Shown piece by piece: positions 1 through 8,195 of a DNA stretch of 20,690 bases (position 1 is the stretch's first letter; the number at the start of each line of letters is the position of its first letter). Location of the stretch: positions 428,335 to 449,024 of the forward strand of contig NC_009390.2 in NCBI RefSeq assembly GCF_000002875.2, given 5' to 3'. Both the position numbers and the translations under genes were made by a program. The stretch comes from Leishmania infantum JPCM5 (Eukaryota; Euglenozoa; Kinetoplastea; Trypanosomatida; Trypanosomatidae). The notes under the pieces are model-generated. The model ran no database searches and was not told the DNA's origin. It saw only the letters and a list, made by a program, of their open reading frames with translations.

Positions 1-537
1 ATGGAGGTGTGGAAAGACGGCGAATCAGGCATCGCCACAGACAGGCAAAAACAAGTCAACGCACGCAGCGAGGTAAGACTGGCAAACGGAATACGACAAC
101 CCGGCAGCCACAACGGGGGCCATGCTCAGGAGATGAGGCCGCAGCCGCAGCGGCAGCGGTGGAAGTCGCTTCGACGCAGAAGGCCGAAGAGGAGACCACA
201 CCGTGAAGGCAGCAGGCACAGAAGCAACAAGGAAAACGAAGGGCAGCGATGTGCACACACACACACACAGAGGGAGGGAGGGAGGGAGGCGAGGAAGCAG
301 CTCACTCACTCACGCATACGCCTTGACACAAAGGACTACATTCTTATTGGATCTACTCTGAAGAGGATGGCAGCAGCAACAGCAGCAGCGCTCACCGCCC
401 CCTGCCTCCCGCAGGCGTGCCCACCCCACTCCTCATCACTGTCTACCGAGACCCTGGTACTCACTCATACACATACGAACACACCAGCGGCCCTCGCTAC
501 ATCATCCTTTCCTTTGGGTCTGCCTTGACGCGCGGGG
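1..537. other. 3' flank of the giant coiled-coil gene; no gene seen
   Basis: This stretch lies downstream of the minus-strand stop codon of the large coiled-coil gene and would hold its 3' UTR and polyadenylation zone. Open frames exist on both strands, but they are low-complexity (Arg/Gln/His-rich or Ser/Leu/Cys-rich products that follow the microsatellite) and have no recognisable domain, so I do not call them genes. Its only distinctive content is the CA/GGGA microsatellite annotated separately. Confidence 0.6.
252..290. repeat. Compound microsatellite: (CA)n followed by (GGGA)n
   Basis: A run of CA dinucleotides passes directly into a run of GGGA tetranucleotides. The plus strand carries at least four GGG runs separated by single A bases, which fits the simplest G-quadruplex pattern. 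In the minus-strand transcript the same tract would be C-rich and followed by GT repeats. Such repeats are common in Leishmania 3' UTRs and intergenic DNA. Confidence 0.85.
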
Positions 538-3500
538 TCAGAATCGCGCCCGACGAGTTGTCGGCACCGCCGTCTTCGAGACAACCTCAGCGAGGCGACG
601 CAGCGCCGCGGCACGCAAATTGGCATTGCGGCTCATCTGTTGTTCTGAAGCCGGCGCCGCTGCGGTGGACGCCGGCGGCACGCTGACCGGGCTTCCATGC
701 AGGGTGTCCTGTCTGCTGCCTGCCTGTGAGCCGCGACGCGTCGGTGTCGCTGTTGTGCGTTGCGTGACGGCGTCAAACTGTCGCACCGCTGCTGCGAGGC
801 TCTCGCCTACATCTTCAGGGGGTTCACAGCGGCCGTCGTGAACCTTGGGACAACGCTGCTGAGATAGTATTGATGCCTTCGTGCTCTGCTCGTGAGGGCT
901 GCAGAGGCGCTCGCGCGCTGCTGAGGGCCGCCGGCGCGGCTGCGGCGCTGCCCACGACGGTGTCGACCACCGCCATCCTGTCTGCGCACGCGGCGTATCA
1001 GCGTCGTAAAAGACTTCTTCGCCTTCAGTGTCGGCACAGCGCGGGCGATTATCGCCGCTATCGTAGTGGCCCCGGTGATGGTGCGCGCACGCTTCCATGG
1101 GTGTGGAGAAGAGGGCGTTGCCGGAAGAGTGCCGGCAGGCGCCAGGGGTGGCGGACTTCGGGGATAGGCGATACGATGGCGCTGCCGCCGCTGCTACCGA
1201 GATCGCACGCTGCGGAGCATGGTACGCGTGTGGAGAAGCGAGGCTCGCGGACGCCGCCGCAGCCCCGGGCGAGAGAAGTGGCTCGTCGCGGCTTAGTGAA
1301 CGCGGCGGGTAGCGGCGGTGAGGGGCGGCAGCTGCGCTATTTCCGCTACCACCGAGGTGACAGACGTCCAGGTCTCGAGCCGACGGTGGCGCTGCGCCTC
1401 GGGACGACTCTCCACTCAGATGACGCTGCGAGGTGGGGGCCAACGACAACCCGGAGAAGGCCGGCTTGGTTGTCGCTGGGTGGCGCGCGTCGATGCTTCT
1501 GCGGCGCCAAGAATGTGCCGCGTGCTTGCCTTCCTCGATGAGCACCTGCGCCAGCTCCCTCGCGTAGTAGCGGTCACATGCGTCGTACTCCGGGCCTCTG
1601 TACTTGACGGGGCTGTAGCGGTTTTGCGCATGCGATGCCTCGCTGCTGCCGTCGCGTGTGTGGCCAGACCGCCGCTGACTGTTGCTGTACGAGTGTGTTT
1701 TCGGGTCGATTACGACCATCGGCGCGATCGCTGTGGAGCCGTACTGGTGCCGCAGCTGTTCTGCCAACTCCGCGTAGGAACGGCGATGACGGTGCGAATG
1801 AGGGGCACCGTAGGGAGCGTCCTCGTCGCCGTCTGCAGCACTGCCATCCTCGCCGTCTTCTTCCCGCACTACATCGGCGTAGTCCTTTGACACCGCGCCG
1901 CTTGTCCTCAGCGACGATGCCGTTTGGCACGGCGAGCGCACGAGTTTGTGAGCTCTGGCGCTGCTGCCGCTAACCCGTTTCTTTGCCATCTGCAGCTCCT
2001 CACTCAACACACGCATGTACTCCATCACTTCCTTTACCGTGGCCTCGTCTATTACAGCACCGATACCGTCAGCAGTCTTGCCCGGCTGATGCGTCGATGC
2101 AGCCTCTCTCGGCGATCGGGGCGGGGAGTGCACCTGTGCGCCGTCCGCTACAGCAGGCGTGCGCCCACACTGTTTCTGCTCGTGCTGCTGCTGTTGGCGC
2201 TTCCAACGACGCAGCTCTGCACGCGCCACCGCCGCCTCCGACTGCGCCTGATCGCGCTGTAACTCCACCACATGCTTTGCGTCGGTTAACTCATCAACGT
2301 GGTGCTCGGCAATCGCGACGGCCTCGCGCAGGAGCTGCATCTCCTCGGTGAGCTGCTGAACCTTGGCATCCGCGTCGAAAGCAGCAGCATCACCGGTTTT
2401 GTTGCCTGTGGCAGGCGGCGACTCGACAGCCAGCTGGGCGAGCTGGAACATGTGTGCCATCACCTTCAGCACCGCACCGTCGTTCGTGAAGTGCGATATC
2501 TTCGTCTCGGCAGCGGTTGCAGCGGTGGGCACAACGGCACCCCTCTCTTGACCAGCTTGGTGCTGCTGCTGGCGCTCCTGCTGCTCCTTGTTCGAAGCGC
2601 GTGGGGTGAGGGGAGGCGTGCGACTCGGCTTCGGGGGCCGCTGGGCTGCTGCGGCGGCAACCGTGGCGGTGGTGGCATTGATCGTTGTTGTGCCCCCTGA
2701 AGCAGGCTTTGTGGACGCTTCGACATCGCCGCCAGGATAGCTGCTCTGACCTCCCTCCACCATGGTCGCGACGGTCGGCTTCGCGGTCACCTCGCTACCG
2801 TCCCGTACACAGAGCGCCAGCAGCTCGGGAGGCAGGGCATGAGATGCTGGCAGAGTGCGGCGCTCTGCCCAGTTCATGTACATGGCGCACACATCTACCA
2901 CCTCATCCACCAGGCGGCGATACTCCGCTGCGAGGGTGGTGCGCTGCACCAGCCGATCCACCACACCGCGAAAGCCTTCCGCCAGGTGCTCCAGCGCCGT
3001 CACCCACGTGCAGCTTCCCTCGCCGCCAACGCGATTGAAAAAGTAGCAGCCCTTCTGTCGCTGGCCGCGATCACGCAGCGTCACGTACAGCTCGTGAAGG
3101 GTCTCACGACTCTGCCCGAACGCGCCATCCATGTCCACCTCGCTGTACCTCTCCAACATGCCCGCCAGCAGCTGCTGCATGGTGTCGACGTCCTTCTGAA
3201 GCACGATAGCGGCCATCTTATGGTTGGCGCTGAAGCGTTTCAGTGTGTCCTGCAGCACTTCCATGTTCTGGTAGGTGACACGAAGTATCAGGTCGTTGTT
3301 TGCGGCAATGGTGCTCGGCGGCGACGGCGTGGGCGTCTTCCCTGCTGAGTGGCCTCCGTGTCCCTCCTTACTGAACCGCTCCCGCTCGACGCCATCCCTG
3401 CGAGCGGCGGCGGGGGGTGCACTGGCTGCCGCACTCCGCTGCTGCGACACGCGGATGAGACGATCGAGGTCGATGTCCACAAATCCGTCATCGTTGGCGT

Positions 3501-6417
3501 CGCCGTCGAACATCAGTTCCGTCTCACCCGAGCTGCGCCGCCGCGACGCGGAGGGGATGCACAAGTAGTGAACCTGCAGCAGCGACGTGACGGCTGTGTA
3601 GAGACGTGCCACCGTTTCGTACAGCCGCGCGATGCGGTGGTCGTACGGAAGAACGCCACCAGTCGCAGCAGCAGTGGAGTCACGGGCAAGCTGGACCAGC
3701 GTCTCTTGTCGCGACGTTGCGCCGCTCGTGGCCGCGTCTTCGGAAGAAGGCGCCAGCGGAGGCAAGGTGGCTGACGCGTCGGGCGTCGCCATGGCGGGGG
3801 CGGGGCATTGTTCCTGCGCGGCGGCTTGAATGGCGGCGTCAAGGGAGGGCAGGATGATGTCAGCCGCTCGCATGAGGCACGAGTCTATGTCATAAAGGTT
3901 GTCCTCTGGTATGTCCTCTGCTGGGGCTTCTGCTGCTGCGCGGCTCTGCGACGAGAAGAAGCGGCACACTGCAGCAAAGTATTTCACAATCTTCCTCTGT
4001 GTGCAGAGATGGTCCTCAGTCGTCTGCAACAGCCGCTGGGCCCACCGGTTGTACTTCTGCAAGAGCTCCGCTAGGCTGCGCTCCACGTACTCCATCGCCT
4101 CTGCGGAGAGGCTATCCAGCTCTTCCTCGCTGCCGCGTTGCAGCACCTCCTCCACCAGCTCGTCTTTAGCTGATTCATCTGTGCCCATGAGGAACAGGGT
4201 CTGCTTCACCATTTGACCGTTTTTCGCAAGTCGTTGCATCAACATTGCCATGGCCTCGTGGAACGCCGAGGTATCTGCCTTCCACCGCGCCTTGCCAGCG
4301 CGCAACTGCGCCAGCTCTTCTTGCACCACGGCCCAGTCACGCACCTCACCGCTCGTCCCGATGCGGGACGCAACCAGCTGCAGTGCCTCTAAGACGTTAT
4401 GCTCTGTGACCGCTGCGCCAGGTGTGTTGGCTTCGTTCGCCGTGCCGTCTTTCGTGGTCGTCAGAGAAGAGGTCTTGGTGGCGGTCGAGGGCTCCAGGGC
4501 GGGTCGAAGATTGAGGCGACGGAGCGCGCTGACGCCGTTGCCGCGGCGGCCATCCTCTGCATCGTCGCGTCCTTTGCCAGCGTCGTTCGCCTCGCCGGCA
4601 GACCCTATGCCACTAGCCGCTGGGGTGGAGGGGAAGGTGAGGCCGAGACCGTCTCTGCCAATGCGTTCCACCGCGGCAGCCACCTTCTGCAGCCGTTTCT
4701 GCAGCCCCGTACTCTTCTGCGACGCCGCTTCCGCGCGCGCCTTTCCGGCGGCAGCGGCGTTCAACGCCCGCTGATACTTCGTTTTCACCATGCGCAGCCG
4801 CTCCACTACGTCGCTCAAGAAGTGATCCAGCTTTGCGGGGGTGAGGTTGCGCTCTAGATCGACGTTGCCCATCACTTCAACCAGCAGCTGCTCTGACACC
4901 TCGCTGTCTGCCGCGGCGTCCTCCTGCGCAACACACAGGTCCCGGAGCAGCTGTACAACATGTTTGCCGTGCTTCGTCATCGACTCCTCCATGTGGGCGA
5001 GCCCCACACGGCCCTGCGCCCCGGCTAGCTCCCTTCGCTGCTGCTGGGCCGTAACGGTGGCAAAGCGTGACTTGACCAGTTCAACCATCTCCAGCAGGTT
5101 TCGCGTCGGCGGTTCCACCCGCACAGCCGCAACGCTGTGCGGCGTACAGCTGCCAGACACACTCCCGCCCCGCCGTGCGTCGACAAGAAGCTGCGCCAGC
5201 TCTTCGACTGCTTGTGCCGATGAGTGGCGCAGCGCCATCTCTTCCTCTGAAATGTGGTGCGGGAATGCCACAACAGAAGTGACGGTCTCTTGCAGGGATC
5301 GAAGTGAGCTAGACAAGGCTTCGCCCAGCTGTAGGTCGCCGTTCGCGTCGGCTTTGGACGACGGAAGATAGAACACCTCCGCCAGCCTCTGCCTCTCCGC
5401 CTCGACCATTTCCATGTAGCGCTCCATCGATAGGTACTCAGAGAGAAGGAAGCGTATCAGCTCGGTGAGGTTGCTGCATCGCGTCAGCACGGGTGCCTCC
5501 GGCACTTGCAAGTTAAAGTGAATCTGTAGAGAGGCCGGAACCACATCAATGAGGGACTGCAGTGCGCCTCCCACGGTGTGTGAGCCACCCATGGCAGAAG
5601 CCCCACCATCCTCTGATGCACTTCCCTTCAGCTCCTGCTGGGCCTCCAGCTCAGAAAGCGCGGCCGAGAGTGTAAGTTGACGGAAGCTCTGGCTTGCGGC
5701 AACAGTGCTCTCCATTTTTTTCATAACAGCAGCCTTTGCAGTGGTGTACTCTTTAGCGAGCTGCGTGAGCACACCACAACTGGTGTGAAGAAGCTGCGAA
5801 ACGTTTGCCTTTGTCCTTCTTGCCTCCGGCAGCAGCACCGGGGCCGAGAGGTCCGCGTTCTTCTCAAAGCAGGCTTGCATGCCGTCGCAAACAGTGCGCC
5901 ACAGTTCGTTCAGCGGCTGCTCCAGCCAAGCAGGATTTGGGGCGGCCACAGGGCGGGCTGGTGCGCCATCTCGTAACCGTGCGGAGACCTCTGCAATAGA
6001 CGGTGGCGACTCTTCACCGTAGAGACCAAAGCGGCGCTGCACAGTGTCACTGTACTCTCGCAGGAGCAGGTCCTTGAAGTTGTTGTCCCGCTTTTCGCGT
6101 TCCAGCTCCTTCACCACTTCGAGCAGAACAGCTGGAATGTCGGCGTCGCACGCGATTGCGCCGTAGCTCTCAAGGATGTCAGAAACTTGAGCGAGCGTTT
6201 TATCGTTTGGTTGATAGGCCTGATGGCGTAGCTCTTGGGGACATACATTGCTCGGAGGTTGGTGGTACCCATCAGCGTCGTCTAGAAGCGATCTATCTCT
6301 ATTTGTGGAAGCAATGCTGGACACCTCCGATTGGGTCCTGGACCCGGCCGAGCGCGCAACAGACGACGTCCACAGCTGCGAGTGGGCGTTGGCCCACGTT
6401 TGCTTCTTGTTGCTCAT
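538..6417 (-). CDS. Giant coiled-coil protein of unknown function (about 1,959 aa)
   Basis: I do not recognise this protein; it resembles the large 'hypothetical conserved' structural proteins of trypanosomatids. The open frame extends to 6561, but I place the start at the ATG at 6415-6417 (MSNKKQTW...), because the upstream in-frame codons translate a pyrimidine tract and a splice acceptor AG lies at 6426-6427, ten bases before this ATG. Visible content: mostly alpha-helical, Glu/Leu/Arg/Ala-rich segments across the first 1,300 residues. A low-complexity Pro/Gln/Thr linker lies near 1,240-1,310, a clear coiled coil at about 1,335-1,415 ends in a Gln-rich run, and a shorter helix sits at about 1,459-1,480. 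The long Ser/Arg/His/Pro-rich basic C-terminal part is probably disordered. An Asp-rich EF-hand-like loop sits near residue 970. No signal peptide or membrane segment is visible. A cytoskeletal or flagellar/basal-body scaffold role would fit but is only inference. The frame is intact over 5.9 kb. Confidence 0.9.
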   Translation of the reverse strand: MSNKKQTWANAHSQLWTSSVARSAGSRTQSEVSSIASTNRDRSLLDDADGYHQPPSNVCPQELRHQAYQPNDKTLAQVSDILESYGAIACDADIPAVLLEVVKELEREKRDNNFKDLLLREYSDTVQRRFGLYGEESPPSIAEVSARLRDGAPARPVAAPNPAWLEQPLNELWRTVCDGMQACFEKNADLSAPVLLPEARRTKANVSQLLHTSCGVLTQLAKEYTTAKAAVMKKMESTVAASQSFRQLTLSAALSELEAQQELKGSASEDGGASAMGGSHTVGGALQSLIDVVPASLQIHFNLQVPEAPVLTRCSNLTELIRFLLSEYLSMERYMEMVEAERQRLAEVFYLPSSKADANGDLQLGEALSSSLRSLQETVTSVVAFPHHISEEEMALRHSSAQAVEELAQLLVDARRGGSVSGSCTPHSVAAVRVEPPTRNLLEMVELVKSRFATVTAQQQRRELAGAQGRVGLAHMEESMTKHGKHVVQLLRDLCVAQEDAAADSEVSEQLLVEVMGNVDLERNLTPAKLDHFLSDVVERLRMVKTKYQRALNAAAAGKARAEAASQKSTGLQKRLQKVAAAVERIGRDGLGLTFPSTPAASGIGSAGEANDAGKGRDDAEDGRRGNGVSALRRLNLRPALEPSTATKTSSLTTTKDGTANEANTPGAAVTEHNVLEALQLVASRIGTSGEVRDWAVVQEELAQLRAGKARWKADTSAFHEAMAMLMQRLAKNGQMVKQTLFLMGTDESAKDELVEEVLQRGSEEELDSLSAEAMEYVERSLAELLQKYNRWAQRLLQTTEDHLCTQRKIVKYFAAVCRFFSSQSRAAAEAPAEDIPEDNLYDIDSCLMRAADIILPSLDAAIQAAAQEQCPAPAMATPDASATLPPLAPSSEDAATSGATSRQETLVQLARDSTAAATGGVLPYDHRIARLYETVARLYTAVTSLLQVHYLCIPSASRRRSSGETELMFDGDANDDGFVDIDLDRLIRVSQQRSAAASAPPAAARRDGVERERFSKEGHGGHSAGKTPTPSPPSTIAANNDLILRVTYQNMEVLQDTLKRFSANHKMAAIVLQKDVDTMQQLLAGMLERYSEVDMDGAFGQSRETLHELYVTLRDRGQRQKGCYFFNRVGGEGSCTWVTALEHLAEGFRGVVDRLVQRTTLAAEYRRLVDEVVDVCAMYMNWAERRTLPASHALPPELLALCVRDGSEVTAKPTVATMVEGGQSSYPGGDVEASTKPASGGTTTINATTATVAAAAAQRPPKPSRTPPLTPRASNKEQQERQQQHQAGQERGAVVPTAATAAETKISHFTNDGAVLKVMAHMFQLAQLAVESPPATGNKTGDAAAFDADAKVQQLTEEMQLLREAVAIAEHHVDELTDAKHVVELQRDQAQSEAAVARAELRRWKRQQQQHEQKQCGRTPAVADGAQVHSPPRSPREAASTHQPGKTADGIGAVIDEATVKEVMEYMRVLSEELQMAKKRVSGSSARAHKLVRSPCQTASSLRTSGAVSKDYADVVREEDGEDGSAADGDEDAPYGAPHSHRHRRSYAELAEQLRHQYGSTAIAPMVVIDPKTHSYSNSQRRSGHTRDGSSEASHAQNRYSPVKYRGPEYDACDRYYARELAQVLIEEGKHAAHSWRRRSIDARHPATTKPAFSGLSLAPTSQRHLSGESSRGAAPPSARDLDVCHLGGSGNSAAAAPHRRYPPRSLSRDEPLLSPGAAAASASLASPHAYHAPQRAISVAAAAAPSYRLSPKSATPGACRHSSGNALFSTPMEACAHHHRGHYDSGDNRPRCADTEGEEVFYDADTPRAQTGWRWSTPSWAAPQPRRRPSAARERLCSPHEQSTKASILSQQRCPKVHDGRCEPPEDVGESLAAAVRQFDAVTQRTTATPTRRGSQAGSRQDTLHGSPVSVPPASTAAAPASEQQMSRNANLRAAALRRLAEVVSKTAVPTTRRARF

Positions 6418-6425
6418 CCTCGATC

Positions 6426-6480
6426 TGGGGACGCAAGGAGAACCAGTTTGGGAAACAAAGAAAAAGAGAGAACTAGAGGG
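6426..6480 (-). promoter_or_regulatory. Trans-splice acceptor (pyrimidine tract plus AG) for the giant gene
   Basis: Read on the minus strand, a pyrimidine-rich tract (purines on the plus strand at about 6450-6480) is followed by CCCCAG with its AG at 6427-6426, ten bases before the ATG at 6417. In trypanosomatids the spliced leader is normally added at the first usable AG after such a tract. This is the main reason for choosing the start at 6417 rather than 6561. Confidence 0.65.
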
Positions 6481-6647
6481 TGGAAGTATTCCAGCAGACG
6501 TGCATTGCGGATGCATTATGCATTGGGGTAGGTGGACCGTGCCACTAAAAGAGCTGTTCAATCAATTTGGCGCTTCCAGCACTAAATCCTCTCGTCCACT
6601 AGCCGCTACTACTGCTCTGGCTGACACACAACACTGATCAAGTGCTG

Positions 6648-6671
6648 ACACACACACACACACACACACAA
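6648..6671. repeat. (CA)n microsatellite between two genes
   Basis: An uninterrupted CA tract of about 24 bases lies between the prefoldin stop codon and the splice acceptor of the next gene. In the minus-strand transcript it reads as (GU)n within the probable prefoldin 3' UTR. Confidence 0.85.
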
Positions 6672-6799
6672 AGGTGTTTTGATTTTCTTGAATTACCTTA
6701 CCGAGCATTATACAGAAGAAAAAGGGCGAGGGTTGAAATCTATGACCTCATGAGCGAAGAGTCGTTTTGTGCGTCGGTGAAGACCTCCGAGCAACGACG

Positions 6800-7213
6800 C
6801 TATTGCTGCTGTTGTTGCTGGATAAGCTGCGCCTGGCGCTCCTGCATCTTCCGGTACAGCTCTTGGGCCTTCTTCTGCAGCTCCGCCTCCTTTCTATCTA
6901 GCTCAGCGATGCTGGTGTCACTGCGCTTGATTTCGCCGTTGATGTAGTCCAGGCGGTTGCCGATGATTGTCTTGGCATCGCTCTGGTCCTGCGGAACCAG
7001 GGCAGGACCGATAAGCTTGTAAACTGTAGCGTCGGGCTCCAGCCTGTTCAGCTCATCACGCACTAGTTCATTCTCGTTCTTTTGCCCGCCAAGCTGACGG
7101 CGGGCTTCAATGAGCTTGCCCTTCTTGTCGCCCATCTCCTGAAGCTCTTTCAGAATCGGCCTCAGAAGATCGTTGAGCTTTTTGATATCCGGGTGCACCT
7201 GTTGCATGATCAC
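6800..7213 (-). CDS. PFDN6: Prefoldin subunit 6 (beta-type prefoldin)
   Basis: Subunit of the hexameric cytosolic prefoldin chaperone, which captures unfolded actin and tubulin and hands them to the CCT/TRiC chaperonin. The 137-residue product has the beta-prefoldin layout: an N-terminal coiled-coil helix (about 7-57), a central beta-hairpin segment with the family-typical VYKLIGPALVPQD (64-76) followed by A-x2-I-x2-RLDYIN (80-92), and a second helix (about 93-130). Length is close to the usual 115-130 residues of the family. The extra length is a C-terminal run of six glutamines just before the TAG stop. Two in-frame ATGs sit at codons 1 and 3; I chose the first, though the third is equally possible. 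A splice acceptor lies about 70 bases upstream. The gene is in the same leftward unit as SDS22 and the giant protein. Trypanosomatid units do not group genes by pathway, so neighbours carry no functional hint. Confidence 0.93.
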   Translation of the reverse strand: MIMQQVHPDIKKLNDLLRPILKELQEMGDKKGKLIEARRQLGGQKNENELVRDELNRLEPDATVYKLIGPALVPQDQSDAKTIIGNRLDYINGEIKRSDTSIAELDRKEAELQKKAQELYRKMQERQAQLIQQQQQQ

Positions 7214-7283
7214 AGCGCCTCTTCGATGAGCAGGACAGAATAATAAGCGATAATGCGCAGCTACGTGAGATAATGAGAATCAG

Positions 7284-7303
7284 CTTCACGGAAGGGGAAA
7301 AAA
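7284..7303 (-). promoter_or_regulatory. Trans-splice acceptor for prefoldin 6
   Basis: On the minus strand a 14-base pure pyrimidine run (plus-strand purines 7290-7303) is followed by the first AG at 7285-7284. This leaves a 5' UTR of about 70 bases before the ATG at 7213, typical for trypanosomatids. Confidence 0.55.
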
Positions 7304-7609
7304 TATTGACAGAAACTAAGAAGTTGCATTGGGGACTTCATCGACTGCACACAGCAAAATACATCAGCTAAAGTCATCAGACAGAAGACATTTAGCCTAC
7401 AAATCTACGAGCAACAGAAAAGCGGCACGGACCCTATTATAATCACGCGTAGATCAGGCGTGCACTCAAAAAGATGTTCACGTCTGAGAAAGGCACGCAG
7501 ACCTCTATACCACAAAAGCTTCTTTTTCCTAAAATGGGCTTCCTAGTGTAAGGGGTACAAGAATACACAAGCTTCAACGGGAATAACAGTCTACTCTTTG
7601 AAGCATTTC
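7304..7609. other. Intergenic DNA between prefoldin 6 and the SIDER2-like element
   Basis: Moderately AT-rich spacer between the prefoldin splice acceptor and the 3' end of SIDER copy 1. It should include the polyadenylation zone of the SDS22 mRNA. I see no gene, RNA motif or repeat in it. Confidence 0.5.
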
Positions 7610-8153
7610 TTTTTCCCTCAGCATCCCCATTCTGCCGCACAGCATAACCCCAGCTCGGCTCCACCGCGGCCTGTCACAGGCCCCGTTGCGTGGGGCAAAG
7701 CAGAGGGAAACACGTGTTAGGGCAATGCCGACCCCGTCACCTGAGCATGGCTTCCGCCTGAAGCTCCCCCCCGCACAGCAGGTCGCCTCACAGCCGCTCC
7801 AATGATGCCGGTCGCCATGCGCTGAATCGCTCGGGGTGAGCTAGGCTCCCGCCCGCAGGCAGGCAGCGCCGGGTGAGGTGCATTCGAGCCACGCTGGCAC
7901 TCTGTCTATCATGTGGATGGCACAGACGTGCTCACAGTCGCAGGTCGTTCTGAGGCATCGCTATATATACGGCCTGGCCGTCGACATCAGCAGCGACAGA
8001 GAGCTCTGATTTCGCTACGCCGCAGGCAGTGGACCCTGCTGCCATCAGAAGTGGCTCGGCGCGGGCAGGGATAGGGGCTGCTTGGCTTTCACACAGAGAG
8101 TGGTGCGTACTGGACCCTGAATACCACACTGGGGTGTACCCCGTCGTCAGGGG
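7610..8153 (-). mobile_element. SIDER2-like retroposon, copy 1 (in SDS22 3' UTR)
   Basis: About 540-bp element, nearly identical to those at 10850-11398 and 17271-17818. I read it on the minus strand: the 5' end carries the ingi/L1Tc-type signature (core GGGTCCAGTACGC, then AAAGCCAAGCAGCCCC) and the other end is a short A run. The first 30 or so bases are diverged relative to the other two copies. It begins only 43 bases after the SDS22 stop codon and lies in sense with that gene, so it should be transcribed within the SDS22 3' UTR. Leishmania SIDER2 elements in 3' UTRs are known to promote mRNA decay or affect translation. A short open frame across it is an artefact. I see no clear target-site duplication. 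Confidence 0.85.
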
Positions 8154-8195
8154 ATTCTTCGAAGCGAAAAAAAAAGACAAAAAAGATGCATGCCT

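Noticed and set aside
1..528. Plus-strand open frame of 175 codons at the left edge
   Set aside because: Low-complexity Arg/Gln/Thr-rich product that crosses the CA/GGGA microsatellite, opposite to the annotated unit, with no domain.
7932..8180. Minus-strand open frame of 82 codons inside SIDER copy 1
   Set aside because: Lies within a non-autonomous retroposon that encodes no protein; composition reflects the SIDER sequence.
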